Assembly (NCBI RefSeq): GCF_001426525.1 | Contig: NZ_LMEW01000031.1 | Span: 59,581-123,580, forward strand | Reading direction: 5' to 3' | Length of the DNA: 64,000 nucleotides | DNA from: Massilia sp. Root133 | GTDB taxonomy: Bacteria; Pseudomonadota; Gammaproteobacteria; Burkholderiales; Burkholderiaceae_D | Part shown: one piece after another, positions 16,997 to 25,602 of the stretch | How positions within the stretch are numbered: the stretch's first letter is position 1 | How the letters are laid out: each line of letters starts with the position of its first letter | Notes under the pieces: model-generated | Databases searched by the model: none | What the model was told of the DNA's origin: nothing | The model's input: only the letters and a program-made list of their open reading frames with translations | Program-made: the position numbers and the translations under genes

Positions 16997-17332
16997 ATGA
17001 TCGGTAAACGTCACGTTGTCGCCATTGCTTCCATGCTCTCCCTGGCCGCCCACGCCGAGCCGGCCGCGCGCCTGAAACCCGCCACCTGCGGCGTTCCCGC
17101 CTATACCGCGGACCTCAAGGACGACTATCTGCAGGGCACGGTCCGCCTCGCCGTGCTGGTGGGCGCCGACGGTTCGGTGAAGCAATCCAAGGTCGTCGAG
17201 TCCAGCGGCCATCGCGCACTGGACAGGGCCTCGCTGCGCGCCAGTTATACGTGCAAGTTCGGCGTGGCCGCAAAAGACGGCGTCGGTGAGCCGGGCTGGT
17301 CCACCGTGCAGTACAAATGGATCAACGATTGA
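16997..17332 (+). CDS. Small periplasmic TonB C-terminal-domain protein
   Basis: The protein has 111 residues from the ATG at 16997. A signal peptide ends near HAEPAAR (about residue 20). The rest resembles the TonB C-terminal fold: GTVRLAVLVGADGSVKQSKVVESSGHRALDRASL (residues about 48-80), followed by a short strand ending PGWSTVQYKW. It has no N-terminal transmembrane anchor of a true TonB and no proline-rich linker, so it is a free periplasmic module rather than an energy transducer. Its partner is unknown. Confidence 0.85.
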   Translation: MIGKRHVVAIASMLSLAAHAEPAARLKPATCGVPAYTADLKDDYLQGTVRLAVLVGADGSVKQSKVVESSGHRALDRASLRASYTCKFGVAAKDGVGEPGWSTVQYKWIND

Positions 17333-17342
17333 TCCCGGCCGG

Positions 17343-17370
17343 GGCTGCCGGCGTCCGCCGCCGGCAGCGC
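17343..17370. terminator. Stable hairpin after the TonB-like gene
   Basis: GCTGCCGGCG and CGCCGGCAGC can pair around a five-base loop, 11 bases after the stop. No run of T follows on either strand, so this may be an mRNA-stabilising hairpin or a weak terminator. Confidence 0.4.
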
Positions 17371-17531
17371 CAACGATGTTCGAAAAAATCGATAAGAGAC
17401 TGGCAATTTTCTCGTTTTTTTAAACCCGAGCGGCCGAGCATAATGTCTCCATCGCAGCGAACAACGAAGCGCAAAGCTTCGAAATGTTCGATGCAATATC
17501 GAACCCCAACCCGATAATATTGGAGAACATC

Positions 17532-18224
17532 ATGAGCAACGCCAAACTCGAAGTCCTGACCCCGCACAACTCGCAACTGATCATCATCGACCACCAGCCG
17601 CAGATGGCATTCGGCGTGCAGTCGATCGACCGCCAGACCCTGAAGAACAACGTGGTCGGCCTGGCCAAGGCGGCCAAGGCGTTCGACATCCCGACCGTGA
17701 TCACCACCGTCGAAAGCGAGTCGTTCTCCGGCAAGACCTACCCGGAAATCCTGGACGTCTTCCCGGGCAAGGCCATCCTCGAACGGACGTCGATGAATTC
17801 CTGGGACGACCAGAAGGTGCGCGATGCCCTGGCCGCCAACGGCCGCAAGAAGATCATCGTCGCCGGCCTGTGGACGGAAGTGTGCAACACGACCTTCGCG
17901 CTGTCCGCGATGCTCGAAGGCGACTACGAGATCTACATGGTGGCCGATGCGTCGGGTGGCACGTCGAAGGATGCGCACGACTTCGCGATGCAGCGCATGG
18001 TGCAGGCCGGCGTCGTGCCCGTGACGTGGCAGCAGGTGCTGCTCGAATGGCAGCGCGACTGGGCGCACCGCGATACCTACGATGCCGTGATGAAGATCGT
18101 CACCGAACACTCGGGCGCATACGGCATGGGCGTCGACTACGCCTACACGATGGTGCACAAGGCACCGGCGCGCAACCAGGGCGACAACCCCGTGCTGGCC
18201 CCGGTTGCGGCGCCCGTACGCTGA
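17532..18224 (+). CDS. Isochorismatase-family cysteine hydrolase (YcaC-like)
   Basis: The protein has 230 residues from the ATG at 17532, with TTGGAG upstream. The cysteine-hydrolase fold is clear: IIIDHQPQM with Asp20, and GLWTEVCNTTFAL with nucleophile Cys118. The C-terminal part has VTWQQVLLEWQRDW, as in YcaC-like proteins. The family contains hydrolases of unknown physiological substrate. The region before it (17371-17531) is AT-rich and holds inverted-repeat-like patches (TTCGAAATGTTCGA near 17477), so regulation at that site is likely. Confidence 0.92.
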   Translation: MSNAKLEVLTPHNSQLIIIDHQPQMAFGVQSIDRQTLKNNVVGLAKAAKAFDIPTVITTVESESFSGKTYPEILDVFPGKAILERTSMNSWDDQKVRDALAANGRKKIIVAGLWTEVCNTTFALSAMLEGDYEIYMVADASGGTSKDAHDFAMQRMVQAGVVPVTWQQVLLEWQRDWAHRDTYDAVMKIVTEHSGAYGMGVDYAYTMVHKAPARNQGDNPVLAPVAAPVR

Positions 18225-18290
18225 GTCGTCTGCAGGCCGACGGCGACCGCGTCATCGGCGTGGCGAATCCGGTGCGCGGCGTTCGCGCCG

Positions 18291-18755
18291 TCAGCGGCGC
18301 GTCGCCAGCGCGACGATGGCGGCGCCGGCGGCCACCACCAGCGCGTCCTCGACGAGGCCGCTGCGTGTCTGGCCGACCCGGGCCATCGCGCGCTTGCGGG
18401 CCGCGAGCGTCAGGTAGGCCAGGGGCACCGCCGTCGCGACCGCGGCCACCGCGCCCTCCCGTTCGCGTCCCCGCGGCGCCAGCGCCGACCCGGCGATTCC
18501 CGCACTCATCGTGCGCGCCAGCAGGCCCAGGAATACCGTCCGGTCGGGCGCCGTCTTCATCTTGTCACCCAACAATTCACCGACACCCATCGCGAGGGCA
18601 CCGAACTTGAACAGCGGACGGTCCAGCAGGGCGAGCTTGCCGGGCGTGCCGCGGTGGGCGAGGCGGGCGGTCGCGAGGGCGGCCATCGGCGTCATCGAGC
18701 GCGCGCTGGCCACGGCGCCGATCAGGATGGAAGAGAGCAGGTTGCGAAGTGCCAT
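18291..18755 (-). CDS. DUF4126-like membrane protein
   Basis: The protein has 154 residues from the ATG at 18755, with GGAAAGACG upstream. It is hydrophobic, with several short helices: LLSSILIGAVASARS at the start, AVAAVATAVPLAYLTLA and VEDALVVAAGAAIVALA near the end. The pattern ARSMTPMAALATARLA near residue 17-33 is as in DUF4126 proteins. The function is unknown. It ends 66 bases from the convergent isochorismatase gene. Confidence 0.8.
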   Translation of the reverse strand: MALRNLLSSILIGAVASARSMTPMAALATARLAHRGTPGKLALLDRPLFKFGALAMGVGELLGDKMKTAPDRTVFLGLLARTMSAGIAGSALAPRGREREGAVAAVATAVPLAYLTLAARKRAMARVGQTRSGLVEDALVVAAGAAIVALATRR

Positions 18756-18897
18756 GGTCGTCTTTCCGGAAACGGTCGGGATGGCCAGTCTAGCGGCAGT
18801 CCGGCCGGGCCCGGCGCACGCCAGCGGACCGGAGGTGTGCTTGCCTTGCCGTAACGCGCGTGGCAGACTTGGTGGGCCATTTACCTGCAAGGCTCCC

Positions 18898-19389
18898 ATG
18901 CACATTCGTTCGTCGCTGGCCGTCCTGGCCTGCCTTGGCCTGCTCGTCACGCATGTCGCGCGGGCGGCCGCGGACCCGGACATCGCCGAGCAAAAACACG
19001 CGCGCTGTGAAGATGCCGGTCCGATGATCGAGATCACCGCCTGCATGCATCGCGAGCTGGAGGAATCGGATGCGCGCGTCGACCTCGTGTACACGCTGCT
19101 CCGGAACGCCCTGGCCAGACCGGACGGACTCGTGAGCGCCCAGCGGGCGTGGCAGGCCTATCGCGACGCGCAATGCACGTTCGAGAACGAAGGACTCGAA
19201 GGCGGGTCGGCACAGCCGTTCTCGGCGGACCTCTGCCGCACGCGGCTTGCCGAGCGTCGTATCGTCGAACTCGAACAGGTCATTCCCTGCAACGGGTGTG
19301 TCGAATTCAAGCCTGAGTATGACAAGGCCAAGGCCGGCAAGGCGTTCACGCTGCCGCCCCGTGCGCCCGGCCGGCCCGCGCGACGCTGA
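18898..19389 (+). CDS. LprI/DUF1311-type secreted protein
   Basis: The protein has 163 residues from the ATG at 18898. It has a signal peptide ending near VARAAADPD (about residue 23). The mature part has paired cysteines and the DUF1311 pattern: ITACMHRELEESDARVDLVY, then SAQRAWQAYRDAQCTFE, then CRTRLAERRIVELEQ. The family includes lysozyme-inhibitor-like periplasmic proteins. Any inhibitor role here is inference. Its last base is next to the stop of the convergent receiver gene. Confidence 0.88.
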   Translation: MHIRSSLAVLACLGLLVTHVARAAADPDIAEQKHARCEDAGPMIEITACMHRELEESDARVDLVYTLLRNALARPDGLVSAQRAWQAYRDAQCTFENEGLEGGSAQPFSADLCRTRLAERRIVELEQVIPCNGCVEFKPEYDKAKAGKAFTLPPRAPGRPARR

Positions 19390-19390
19390 C

Positions 19391-19771
19391 TCAACCGGTT
19401 CCCGCGCAGGCCAGCCGCACGCACTCCGCCAGCTGCTCGGCATCGACGGGCTTGGCGAGAAAACACGCCGCGCCGCCGCGCAGCGCGCGCAGCCGCACGT
19501 GGTCGTCCGCGAACGCCGTCATCAGGATCACGGGCGGCGCCGCCGCGATGGCCCGCACCCGTTCCAGCAAGGCCAGGCCGTCCATGCCGGGCATCTGCAC
19601 GTCGCTGACGACGCACTGGATGTCGTCGAGGCCGTGCGCCAGCAATTGCTGCGCGCCGCCGAACAGGCTCACGCGGTAGCCGCAGGCGCGCAAGAGGCCG
19701 CGCAGGCTCGTGCCCACGTCGGGGTCGTCGTCGACGAGCGCGACGTGAGGGGCGGGCAACTGGGTATCCAT
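19391..19771 (-). CDS. Single-domain response regulator (receiver)
   Basis: The protein has about 126 residues from the ATG at 19771; an ATG at 19783 is also possible. It is a receiver domain only: acidic pocket VDDDPDVG, phospho-acceptor Asp in VVSDVQMPGMDG, Thr in LMTAFADD and Lys in LAKPVDAEQ. There is no output domain. It lies downstream of the kinase and LuxR-type regulator on the same strand, 43 bases after the regulator's stop, and is probably part of the same phosphorelay. Confidence 0.9.
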   Translation of the reverse strand: MDTQLPAPHVALVDDDPDVGTSLRGLLRACGYRVSLFGGAQQLLAHGLDDIQCVVSDVQMPGMDGLALLERVRAIAAAPPVILMTAFADDHVRLRALRGGAACFLAKPVDAEQLAECVRLACAGTG

Positions 19772-19809
19772 GCCGCGCAGCATACCGCTCTGGCCCATGC
19801 GCATGGAAT

Positions 19810-19823
19810 CATACCTAGGTATG
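19810..19823. promoter_or_regulatory. Perfect 14-bp palindrome, possible operator
   Basis: CATACCTAGGTATG is perfectly self-complementary. It overlaps the end of the LuxR-type regulator gene and lies 38 bases before the receiver gene start. FixJ/NarL-type regulators bind short palindromes of this size, so autoregulation of the receiver gene is possible. This is inferred from symmetry and position. Confidence 0.45.
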
Positions 19824-20477
19824 AGTGGCATCCTGGCCGTGTGTGCTCTCATTTTCCGCGCCCAGGGCCTCGGCCATGCGCACGAGGTCCGCGAACGTCT
19901 TCGCCTCCATCTTGCGCATCGCGTTGCCGCGGTGGATCTTGACGGTGATTTCGCTCGTGCCCGTTTCGCCCGCGATCTGCTTGTTCATCAGGCCGCGCAC
20001 GGCCAGCGCCATGACCTGTTTTTCGCGCGGCGTGAGCGCCGCGTAGCGGGCCGCCAGCGCCGCGTGCGCCTGGCGCTTCGCGCGCCGTTCGCGGTCGCGC
20101 GCGAGGGCCTGGTGGATTGCGTCCAGCAAGTCCTGCTCGCGGAACGGCTTCGCGAGGAAGTCGACGGCGCCGCCTTTCATCGCGCGCACCGTCATCGGGA
20201 TGTCGCCGAAACCCGTCATGAACACGACCGGCAGCGGCACGCCGTCGCGGTTCAGCTGGTCCTGCAGATCGAGCCCGCTGGCGCCCTGCAGCCGGACGTC
20301 GAGCAACAGGCAGCTGCACACGTCCGGCCGGCGCGCGCGCGCGAAGTCGGCCACGCTGCCGTAGGCGGCCACCTCCATGCCGACGGAGCGCAGCAGCCCG
20401 GAGAGGCTGTCGCGCACGCCGGCGTCGTCGTCGACGACATACACGAGTTCACGGGAAGGCGTCGGACTGCTGTTCAT
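19815..20477 (-). CDS. FixJ/NarL-like response regulator (receiver plus LuxR HTH)
   Basis: The protein has 220 residues from the ATG at 20477. Residues about 10-125 form a receiver domain (VDDDAGVRD; LLLDVRLQGASG with the phospho-acceptor; FMTGFGDIPM; LAKPF). Residues about 145-210 form a LuxR/GerE DNA-binding domain (LTPREKQVMALAVRG, then NKQIAGETGTSEITVKIHR). The start overlaps the end of the upstream histidine kinase gene by 29 bases, so the two are co-transcribed and translated together. The regulon is unknown. Confidence 0.95.
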   Translation of the reverse strand: MNSSPTPSRELVYVVDDDAGVRDSLSGLLRSVGMEVAAYGSVADFARARRPDVCSCLLLDVRLQGASGLDLQDQLNRDGVPLPVVFMTGFGDIPMTVRAMKGGAVDFLAKPFREQDLLDAIHQALARDRERRAKRQAHAALAARYAALTPREKQVMALAVRGLMNKQIAGETGTSEITVKIHRGNAMRKMEAKTFADLVRMAEALGAENESTHGQDATHT

Positions 20478-21918
20478 GGAGGGGGGCTTCCTGATGGATG
20501 GGGAGGTCGAAACTGAACGTGGAGCCGGGCGGTGTGCTGCGCGCGGCGATGCGGCCGCCGTGGCGCGCGATGATCGAGCGGCAGATCGGCAGGCCGAGGC
20601 CCATGCCGTCGGCTTTGGTCGAAAAGAACGGCTCGAACAGGCGCGCGCCGTCGGCGTCGGCGATGCCCGGGCCGCTGTCGCGCACGCTCACGCGGGCCAT
20701 GCCGTCGTCCTGGCGCGTGCGCAGGTCCAGGCGGTTGTCAGGCAAGCCGTCCATCGCCTGCAGCGCGTTCATGACGAGGTTGATCAGGACCTGCTGCAGC
20801 TCGATGCGGTCGCCCATGACGGGCGCCAGGCCGGGGGCCAGCTCGACACGCAGTGCCAATGGCCGGCGGTCCAGTTCGCGCTGCAGCAGCTCGACCGTGT
20901 CCTGCACGAGCGCGTTCAGGTCCAGCGCCACGTGCTCCGGTTCGGTGCGGCGGGCCAGCGCGCGGATGCGGCGGACGACCTGGCCGGCGCGTTCGCTGGC
21001 CTGCACAATGCCGTCCAGCGCGGCGAGGGCTTCGGCGATGTCGGGCTGCGCACGCCCCAGCCAGCGCCGCCCGGCCTGGGCGTTGGCGACGATCGCGGTC
21101 AGCGGCTGGTTGACTTCGTGCGCGACGGAGGCCGCGAGTTCGCCCAGCATGCTCACCCGGGCCGCGTGCGCCAGCTGGACGTGCGACGCGTGCAGTTCCT
21201 GCTCGGCTTCCACGCGCGCCGTGACGTCCGTGACGGCGCCCAGGTATTCGCAGCGGCCGTCGGCGTCGTACGAGGCCTCGGCCAGCACATGCACGTGGCG
21301 GATCGTGCCGTCCGGGAGCAGCAGGCGGTGCGCGACGTCGATGTGGCCTTCGCAAGCCAGCGTCCGGCGCAGGGCGGCGCTGACGAGCGCACGGTCGTCC
21401 GGCAGCGTGTGCGCGAGCACGCGCTCCATGTCGGGCGCGGCGTCGCCCGCGTAGCCGAAGATGCGCGCGGCTTCCTCGGACCACACCATCGCGCCGTCCG
21501 GCACGCGGATGCCGAAGCTGCCCGTGCGGGACAGGCGCTGGGCGCCGGCGAGGAAGGCCTGGCTGCGGCGCAGGGCCTGTTCGCGCTGGCGCAGCCGGTC
21601 GGTGGCCTGCTGGCGCTGGAGCACGAGCCAGGTCGTGATGGCGATGGCCGCGATGCTGACCAGTGCGCGCCCGGCGGGCGAGGGCGCCACGTGCAGCCCG
21701 TGCGCGACGACGTAGGCGCCCATCGTCAGCAGTCCGCACGCGGCGCCGAGCGCGAACGTGTACCGGCGCGGCCACACGGGCGATGCGAGCAGCAGCACGA
21801 CGACATACATCACGGCGATGGCCGTGTCGAGCCGGGTGAAGGCGTCGACCACGAAGATCGCGGCGGTGAGCAGCAGCAGGATGGCGGATTGCACGGGGTG
21901 GGTGCGGCGTCGCGGCAT
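20449..21918 (-). CDS. Membrane PAS sensor histidine kinase, FixL/TodS-like
   Basis: The protein has 489 residues from the ATG at 21918, with GGAGTCC upstream. About four membrane helices fill residues 10-100. A short coiled coil and a PAS/PAC domain follow (RTGSFGIRVPDGAMVWSEEA, then GTIRHVHVLAE). The kinase core starts with the H-box SVAHEVNQPLTAIVANAQAG (about residue 265), followed by NLVMNALQAMDG (N box), DSGPGIAD (G1) and GMGLGLPICRSI (G2). HEVNQPL is the form found in FixL and related sensors. There is no haem-PAS histidine that I can assign, so the signal is unknown. The cognate partner is the overlapping FixJ-like gene. Confidence 0.94.
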   Translation of the reverse strand: MPRRRTHPVQSAILLLLTAAIFVVDAFTRLDTAIAVMYVVVLLLASPVWPRRYTFALGAACGLLTMGAYVVAHGLHVAPSPAGRALVSIAAIAITTWLVLQRQQATDRLRQREQALRRSQAFLAGAQRLSRTGSFGIRVPDGAMVWSEEAARIFGYAGDAAPDMERVLAHTLPDDRALVSAALRRTLACEGHIDVAHRLLLPDGTIRHVHVLAEASYDADGRCEYLGAVTDVTARVEAEQELHASHVQLAHAARVSMLGELAASVAHEVNQPLTAIVANAQAGRRWLGRAQPDIAEALAALDGIVQASERAGQVVRRIRALARRTEPEHVALDLNALVQDTVELLQRELDRRPLALRVELAPGLAPVMGDRIELQQVLINLVMNALQAMDGLPDNRLDLRTRQDDGMARVSVRDSGPGIADADGARLFEPFFSTKADGMGLGLPICRSIIARHGGRIAARSTPPGSTFSFDLPIHQEAPLHEQQSDAFP

Positions 21919-21989
21919 GTAAGGACTCCAGTTCAGCCGCGAGGATACAACGGCGCGCGTCCGCGGCCAACTGGCAGAATGGATGGTCT

Positions 21990-24704
21990 TCAGGCTGGCG
22001 CGGCTTCTTCCTCGGTCATCCCGGCCAGCTCGGCGAGCGCCATCGGCCGGGCGAACAGATAGCCCTGGAAGCCGCCGCAGCCGAGCGAGCGCAGTGCGTC
22101 CCACTGCGCTTCCTCCTCGACGCCCTCGGCCACGACGTGCAGGCCCAGGTTGCCGGCCAGGTGAACGATCGCCTGGACGATGCTCGCGGCGTGCGGCACG
22201 CGCAGCATGTCGCGCACGAACGACTGGTCGATCTTGAGCTGGTCCAGCGGCAGCCGCTGCAGATAGCTCAGCGACGAATAGCCGGTGCCGAAATCGTCGA
22301 GCGAGAAGCCGATGCCTTGCTCCTTCAGCGCCGTCATGCGCGCGATGGTGTCCTCGACGTCGGCCAGCAGCACGCTTTCCGTCAGTTCGAGCTTGAGACG
22401 GCGCGGATCGGCGCCGCTGTGCGCGAGGATCTCGAGCAGGCGCGGCACGAAGTCCTCCTGGCGGAACTGGCGCGCGCTGACGTTGACGGCGATGGTGAAG
22501 TGCTCCGTGGCGGCGTCGCCGCCCCAGCGCGCGAGCTGGCGGCACGCTTCCTGCAGCACCCAGTCGCCGATGCCGACGATCAGTCCGGACTTCTCGGCCT
22601 GGGCGATGAACGCACCGGGTCCCGTGAGCCCCTGTTTCGGATGGTGCCAGCGGATCAGCGCCTCGACGCCCACCATCAGGCCCATCGCGTTGACGACGGG
22701 CTGGTAGTACAGCTCGAACTCGCGCCGCGCCAGCGCGAAGCGCAGATCGGTCTCCAGGCTCGTGCTGGCGTCGACGGCGGCCTGCATGCTGGGGTCGAAG
22801 AAGCGGAACGTGGCGCCGCCGGCCGACTTGGCTTCGTACATCGCCATGTCGGCCTGGCGCAGCAGGTCGTGCACGACGTGGTTGGCGTTGCCGAACAGGG
22901 AGACGCCGATGCTGGGCGTGCTGCGCAGCTCGTGGCCGTCCAGCGTGTAGGCGAGGGACAGCGTGGCGAGGATCTTGCCGGCCACCAGCTCGGCATGGGC
23001 CGTCGCATCGACGGCCGACGTGCCGAGGTCTTCCAGCAGCAGCACGAATTCGTCGCCGCCCAGGCGGGCCACAGTGTCCGCCTCGCGCGTGACCTGCTGC
23101 AGCCGGAACGCGACCATTTCCAGCAGCCGGTCGCCCATGTCGTGGCCGCGCGTGTCGTTCAGCGTCTTGAAGTTGTCCAGGTCGACGAACAGCACGGCGC
23201 CGAAGCCGCCGTTGCGCTCGCACTTGGCGACCGCGTGGCCCAGGCGATCCATCAGCAGGCGCCGGTTCGGCAGGTTCGTCAGGCCGTCGTAGAACGCGAG
23301 GTGGGCGATGTCGGCCTCGGCCTGCTTGCGCGCGCTGATGTCGGTGCGCGTGCCGACCATGCGGACGGGCTGGCCGTCCGCCGCGCGCTCGACGACCTTG
23401 CCGCGCGACTGCACCCACACCCAGTGGCCGTTGCGGTGGCGCATGCGGAACTCCGCCTCGAACGCGGGGACGGCGCCCTGCAGGTGCTGGTCGAGCGCGT
23501 GGCGCAGCGGCTCGCGGTCGTCCGGGTGGACGGGGGAGAACATGTCGCGTTCGCCGCCCTGGCGGTTCTGCTCGTCGCGGGTGTAGCCGAGGATGGCGCA
23601 GGCGCGGCCGTCCACCGTGCGCCGGCCGGACGGGATGTGCCAGTCCCACAGGCCCAGGCTCGCGCCGTTCAGCGCCAGCTCCACGCGCTCGGCGGCGGCG
23701 GCACGTTCGGCTTCGGCGTTGCGCGCCAGGCGTTCCAGCGCGGCGCGGCGGCGCTGGGCGAACAGCAGGGCGGCCGCGCAGGCGGACCAGAACAGGGTCC
23801 AGGCCGCGGTCGATACGAGCGCGAGGCGGTGCCAGCCGGCGTCGATGCGGCCGGCGTCGCGCGCGAGGGCGACGACGAGGCCGCGGTCCATGCCCAGGTT
23901 TTCCATCCGCATGCTGCGCTGGACGACGAGACGGTCGACGCCGTCGGCCCCCACGCCGCGCCGGACCGAGACCCGTTCGCCGCCGGCGCGGTGCGCGGCC
24001 AGCATCGCATCCGGATGCAGCGCGCCCGCGCGCATCGTTTCCGGATCGGGCGGGACGTACAGCAGGCGGTGGCCGTCCAGGTCGGTGATCGTGATCGTCA
24101 TGTCGGGCGCGTACAGCGCGGAGCGCATCACGGCGTCGAAGTATTCCGGATTCAGGATCGCGGCGACGGCGCCGTGGCCGCAGCCGTCGCCCGCGTCGAG
24201 CGACATCGCCGCCTTCAGGTTGAACTGGTTCGGCTGCAGCTCGTACGGATCGGACAGGTACAACGTGCGGCCGTCGCACATGTGCGGCAGCTGGGCGAGG
24301 AAGCGCTTGTCGTCGAGGCGGCGGTCGCCCAGGTCGTCGTCGGTGATCTCGATGCGGCCGCCGCGGCCGACGGCCAGCAGCGCGCGCACGCCCGGCATGG
24401 CGCGCTTCAGGGATTGCAGCAGCGTGCGGCGGCAGGCCAGGTCGCAGCCGCTGTCCGGCGCCAGCGCGGCGCGCGCGCCGTCCAGCGCCCAGCGGATGCC
24501 CTCGAGCTGGCGGTGCAGGGTCTGGTCGATGACGACGGCTTGTGCCCGCATGCGGTCGGCGTCCTCGGACAGCGCCCCGGCGCGCTCTGTCCACACCATC
24601 CACACCAGCACGAGGCCGGACGAGACGAGACCCGCGCCCAGGATCAGCCATTCGGTGAGGCGGCGGCGCGCGGCGGTCAAACGGAGCAGGCGATGCAGGG
24701 GCAT
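21990..24704 (-). CDS. Membrane PAS-GGDEF-EAL protein
   Basis: The protein has 904 residues from the ATG at 24704, with AAGGAGACC upstream. A membrane helix at about 17-38 and another at about 300-322 flank a periplasmic sensor of about 260 residues containing Cys pairs (GCDLACRR). PAS/PAC follows at about 345-465. GGDEF at about 480-640 has the intact motif RLGGDEFVLL. EAL at about 655-890 has VEALIRWHHP, ELTES, DDFGTGYSSLSYLQRLP and EGVEEE. Both catalytic domains look complete, so it may make or degrade c-di-GMP depending on signal. It is transcribed alone, 71 bases upstream of the kinase gene start. Confidence 0.95.
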   Translation of the reverse strand: MPLHRLLRLTAARRRLTEWLILGAGLVSSGLVLVWMVWTERAGALSEDADRMRAQAVVIDQTLHRQLEGIRWALDGARAALAPDSGCDLACRRTLLQSLKRAMPGVRALLAVGRGGRIEITDDDLGDRRLDDKRFLAQLPHMCDGRTLYLSDPYELQPNQFNLKAAMSLDAGDGCGHGAVAAILNPEYFDAVMRSALYAPDMTITITDLDGHRLLYVPPDPETMRAGALHPDAMLAAHRAGGERVSVRRGVGADGVDRLVVQRSMRMENLGMDRGLVVALARDAGRIDAGWHRLALVSTAAWTLFWSACAAALLFAQRRRAALERLARNAEAERAAAAERVELALNGASLGLWDWHIPSGRRTVDGRACAILGYTRDEQNRQGGERDMFSPVHPDDREPLRHALDQHLQGAVPAFEAEFRMRHRNGHWVWVQSRGKVVERAADGQPVRMVGTRTDISARKQAEADIAHLAFYDGLTNLPNRRLLMDRLGHAVAKCERNGGFGAVLFVDLDNFKTLNDTRGHDMGDRLLEMVAFRLQQVTREADTVARLGGDEFVLLLEDLGTSAVDATAHAELVAGKILATLSLAYTLDGHELRSTPSIGVSLFGNANHVVHDLLRQADMAMYEAKSAGGATFRFFDPSMQAAVDASTSLETDLRFALARREFELYYQPVVNAMGLMVGVEALIRWHHPKQGLTGPGAFIAQAEKSGLIVGIGDWVLQEACRQLARWGGDAATEHFTIAVNVSARQFRQEDFVPRLLEILAHSGADPRRLKLELTESVLLADVEDTIARMTALKEQGIGFSLDDFGTGYSSLSYLQRLPLDQLKIDQSFVRDMLRVPHAASIVQAIVHLAGNLGLHVVAEGVEEEAQWDALRSLGCGGFQGYLFARPMALAELAGMTEEEAAPA

Positions 24705-24778
24705 GGGGGTCTCCTTGTCGAAATGCCAGCATCGTAGGCCGGCCGCCGCCGGCGCGCCATCAGACCTTGGTATGGGTC

Positions 24779-24802
24779 CTCATACGTTCGCTCATACGTT
24801 CG
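24779..24802. repeat. Tandem 12-bp direct repeat in a divergent promoter region
   Basis: CTCATACGTTCG occurs twice without a gap, followed by TATAGG. Just upstream, GTATG-GGTCCT-CATAC at about 24771-24786 forms an imperfectly spaced inverted repeat with the first copy. The site lies between the divergent GGDEF-EAL gene and the SDR gene, so it is a candidate operator. Confidence 0.5.
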
Positions 24803-24873
24803 TATAGGTGCGCACGATTGGCGCTAGGACGTCCTTGGGTTAACATTTGATTCACCCGCCCCAGGAGATTCCC

Positions 24874-25602
24874 ATGAAAGCAATCGTCACCGGCCACACG
24901 AGGGGCCTCGGCGCCGCGCTCGCCGCCAATCTGCTGGCGCGCGGCGTACCCGTCCTCGGCCTGGCGCGCACCCGTTCGGCCGACCTGGCGGACGCGTATC
25001 CCGACCTGTTCGAGGAAGTTGAACTGGACCTGGCCGACAGCGTCGCGCTGTCGCGCTGGTTCGCGGACGGCATGCTGGGCGATTACCTGGACGGCACCGG
25101 CGCCGTCCTGCTGCTGAATAATGCCGGCATGGTGAGCCCCGTCGGCCCGCTCGACGCGCAGGATCCGCAGGCCGTGCTGCGCGCCGTGCAGTTGAACGTG
25201 GCCGCACCGATGGCGCTCGCCGCCGCTGTCGTGCGCGCCAGCGGCGGGGCGCAACGGCGCATCCTGCACATTTCCAGCGGCGCCGGCCGCAATGCCTACC
25301 CGGGCTGGAGCGTCTATTGCGCCACCAAGGCGGCCCTCGACCACCACGCGCGCGCCGTCGCCCTCGACTGCGAACGCGGGGTGCGCATCTGCAGCCTGGC
25401 GCCCGGCGTCATCGATACGGACATGCAGGCCGAGATCCGCGCCACGACGGAAGACCGCTTCCCGCTGCGCAAACGCTTCGTCAACCTGAAGGAGACGGGC
25501 GCGCTCGTCGAGCCGGACGAATGCGCCGAACGGCTGGTCGACTACCTGCTCGGCGCCGGTTTCGGCGCCGAGGTGGTCGCCGACCTGCGCACACTCTCTT
25601 AA
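24874..25602 (+). CDS. SDR-family oxidoreductase
   Basis: The protein has 242 residues from the ATG at 24874, with CAGGAGATT upstream. It has TGHTRGLG (6-13) as the cofactor loop, NNAG (82-85), catalytic Ser134/Ser135, Tyr148 and Lys152 (YCATK), and an APGVIDTDMQ motif after the active site. It resembles sepiapterin-reductase-like SDRs. The substrate is not known. It ends four bases inside the convergent glutathione transferase gene. Confidence 0.93.
   Translation: MKAIVTGHTRGLGAALAANLLARGVPVLGLARTRSADLADAYPDLFEEVELDLADSVALSRWFADGMLGDYLDGTGAVLLLNNAGMVSPVGPLDAQDPQAVLRAVQLNVAAPMALAAAVVRASGGAQRRILHISSGAGRNAYPGWSVYCATKAALDHHARAVALDCERGVRICSLAPGVIDTDMQAEIRATTEDRFPLRKRFVNLKETGALVEPDECAERLVDYLLGAGFGAEVVADLRTLS

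Noticed and set aside
20449..24732. A 1427-residue open frame on the minus strand spanning the kinase and GGDEF-EAL genes
   Set aside because: Above about 21960 it is an alternative frame of the GGDEF-EAL gene, rich in Arg, Pro and Ala without any domain. Only the part from 21918 downward is the kinase, so there is no fusion.
22137..24737. 866-residue plus-strand ORF antisense to the GGDEF-EAL gene
   Set aside because: It is a typical high-GC shadow: rich in His, Arg, Gln and Val, with no ribosome site and no domains.
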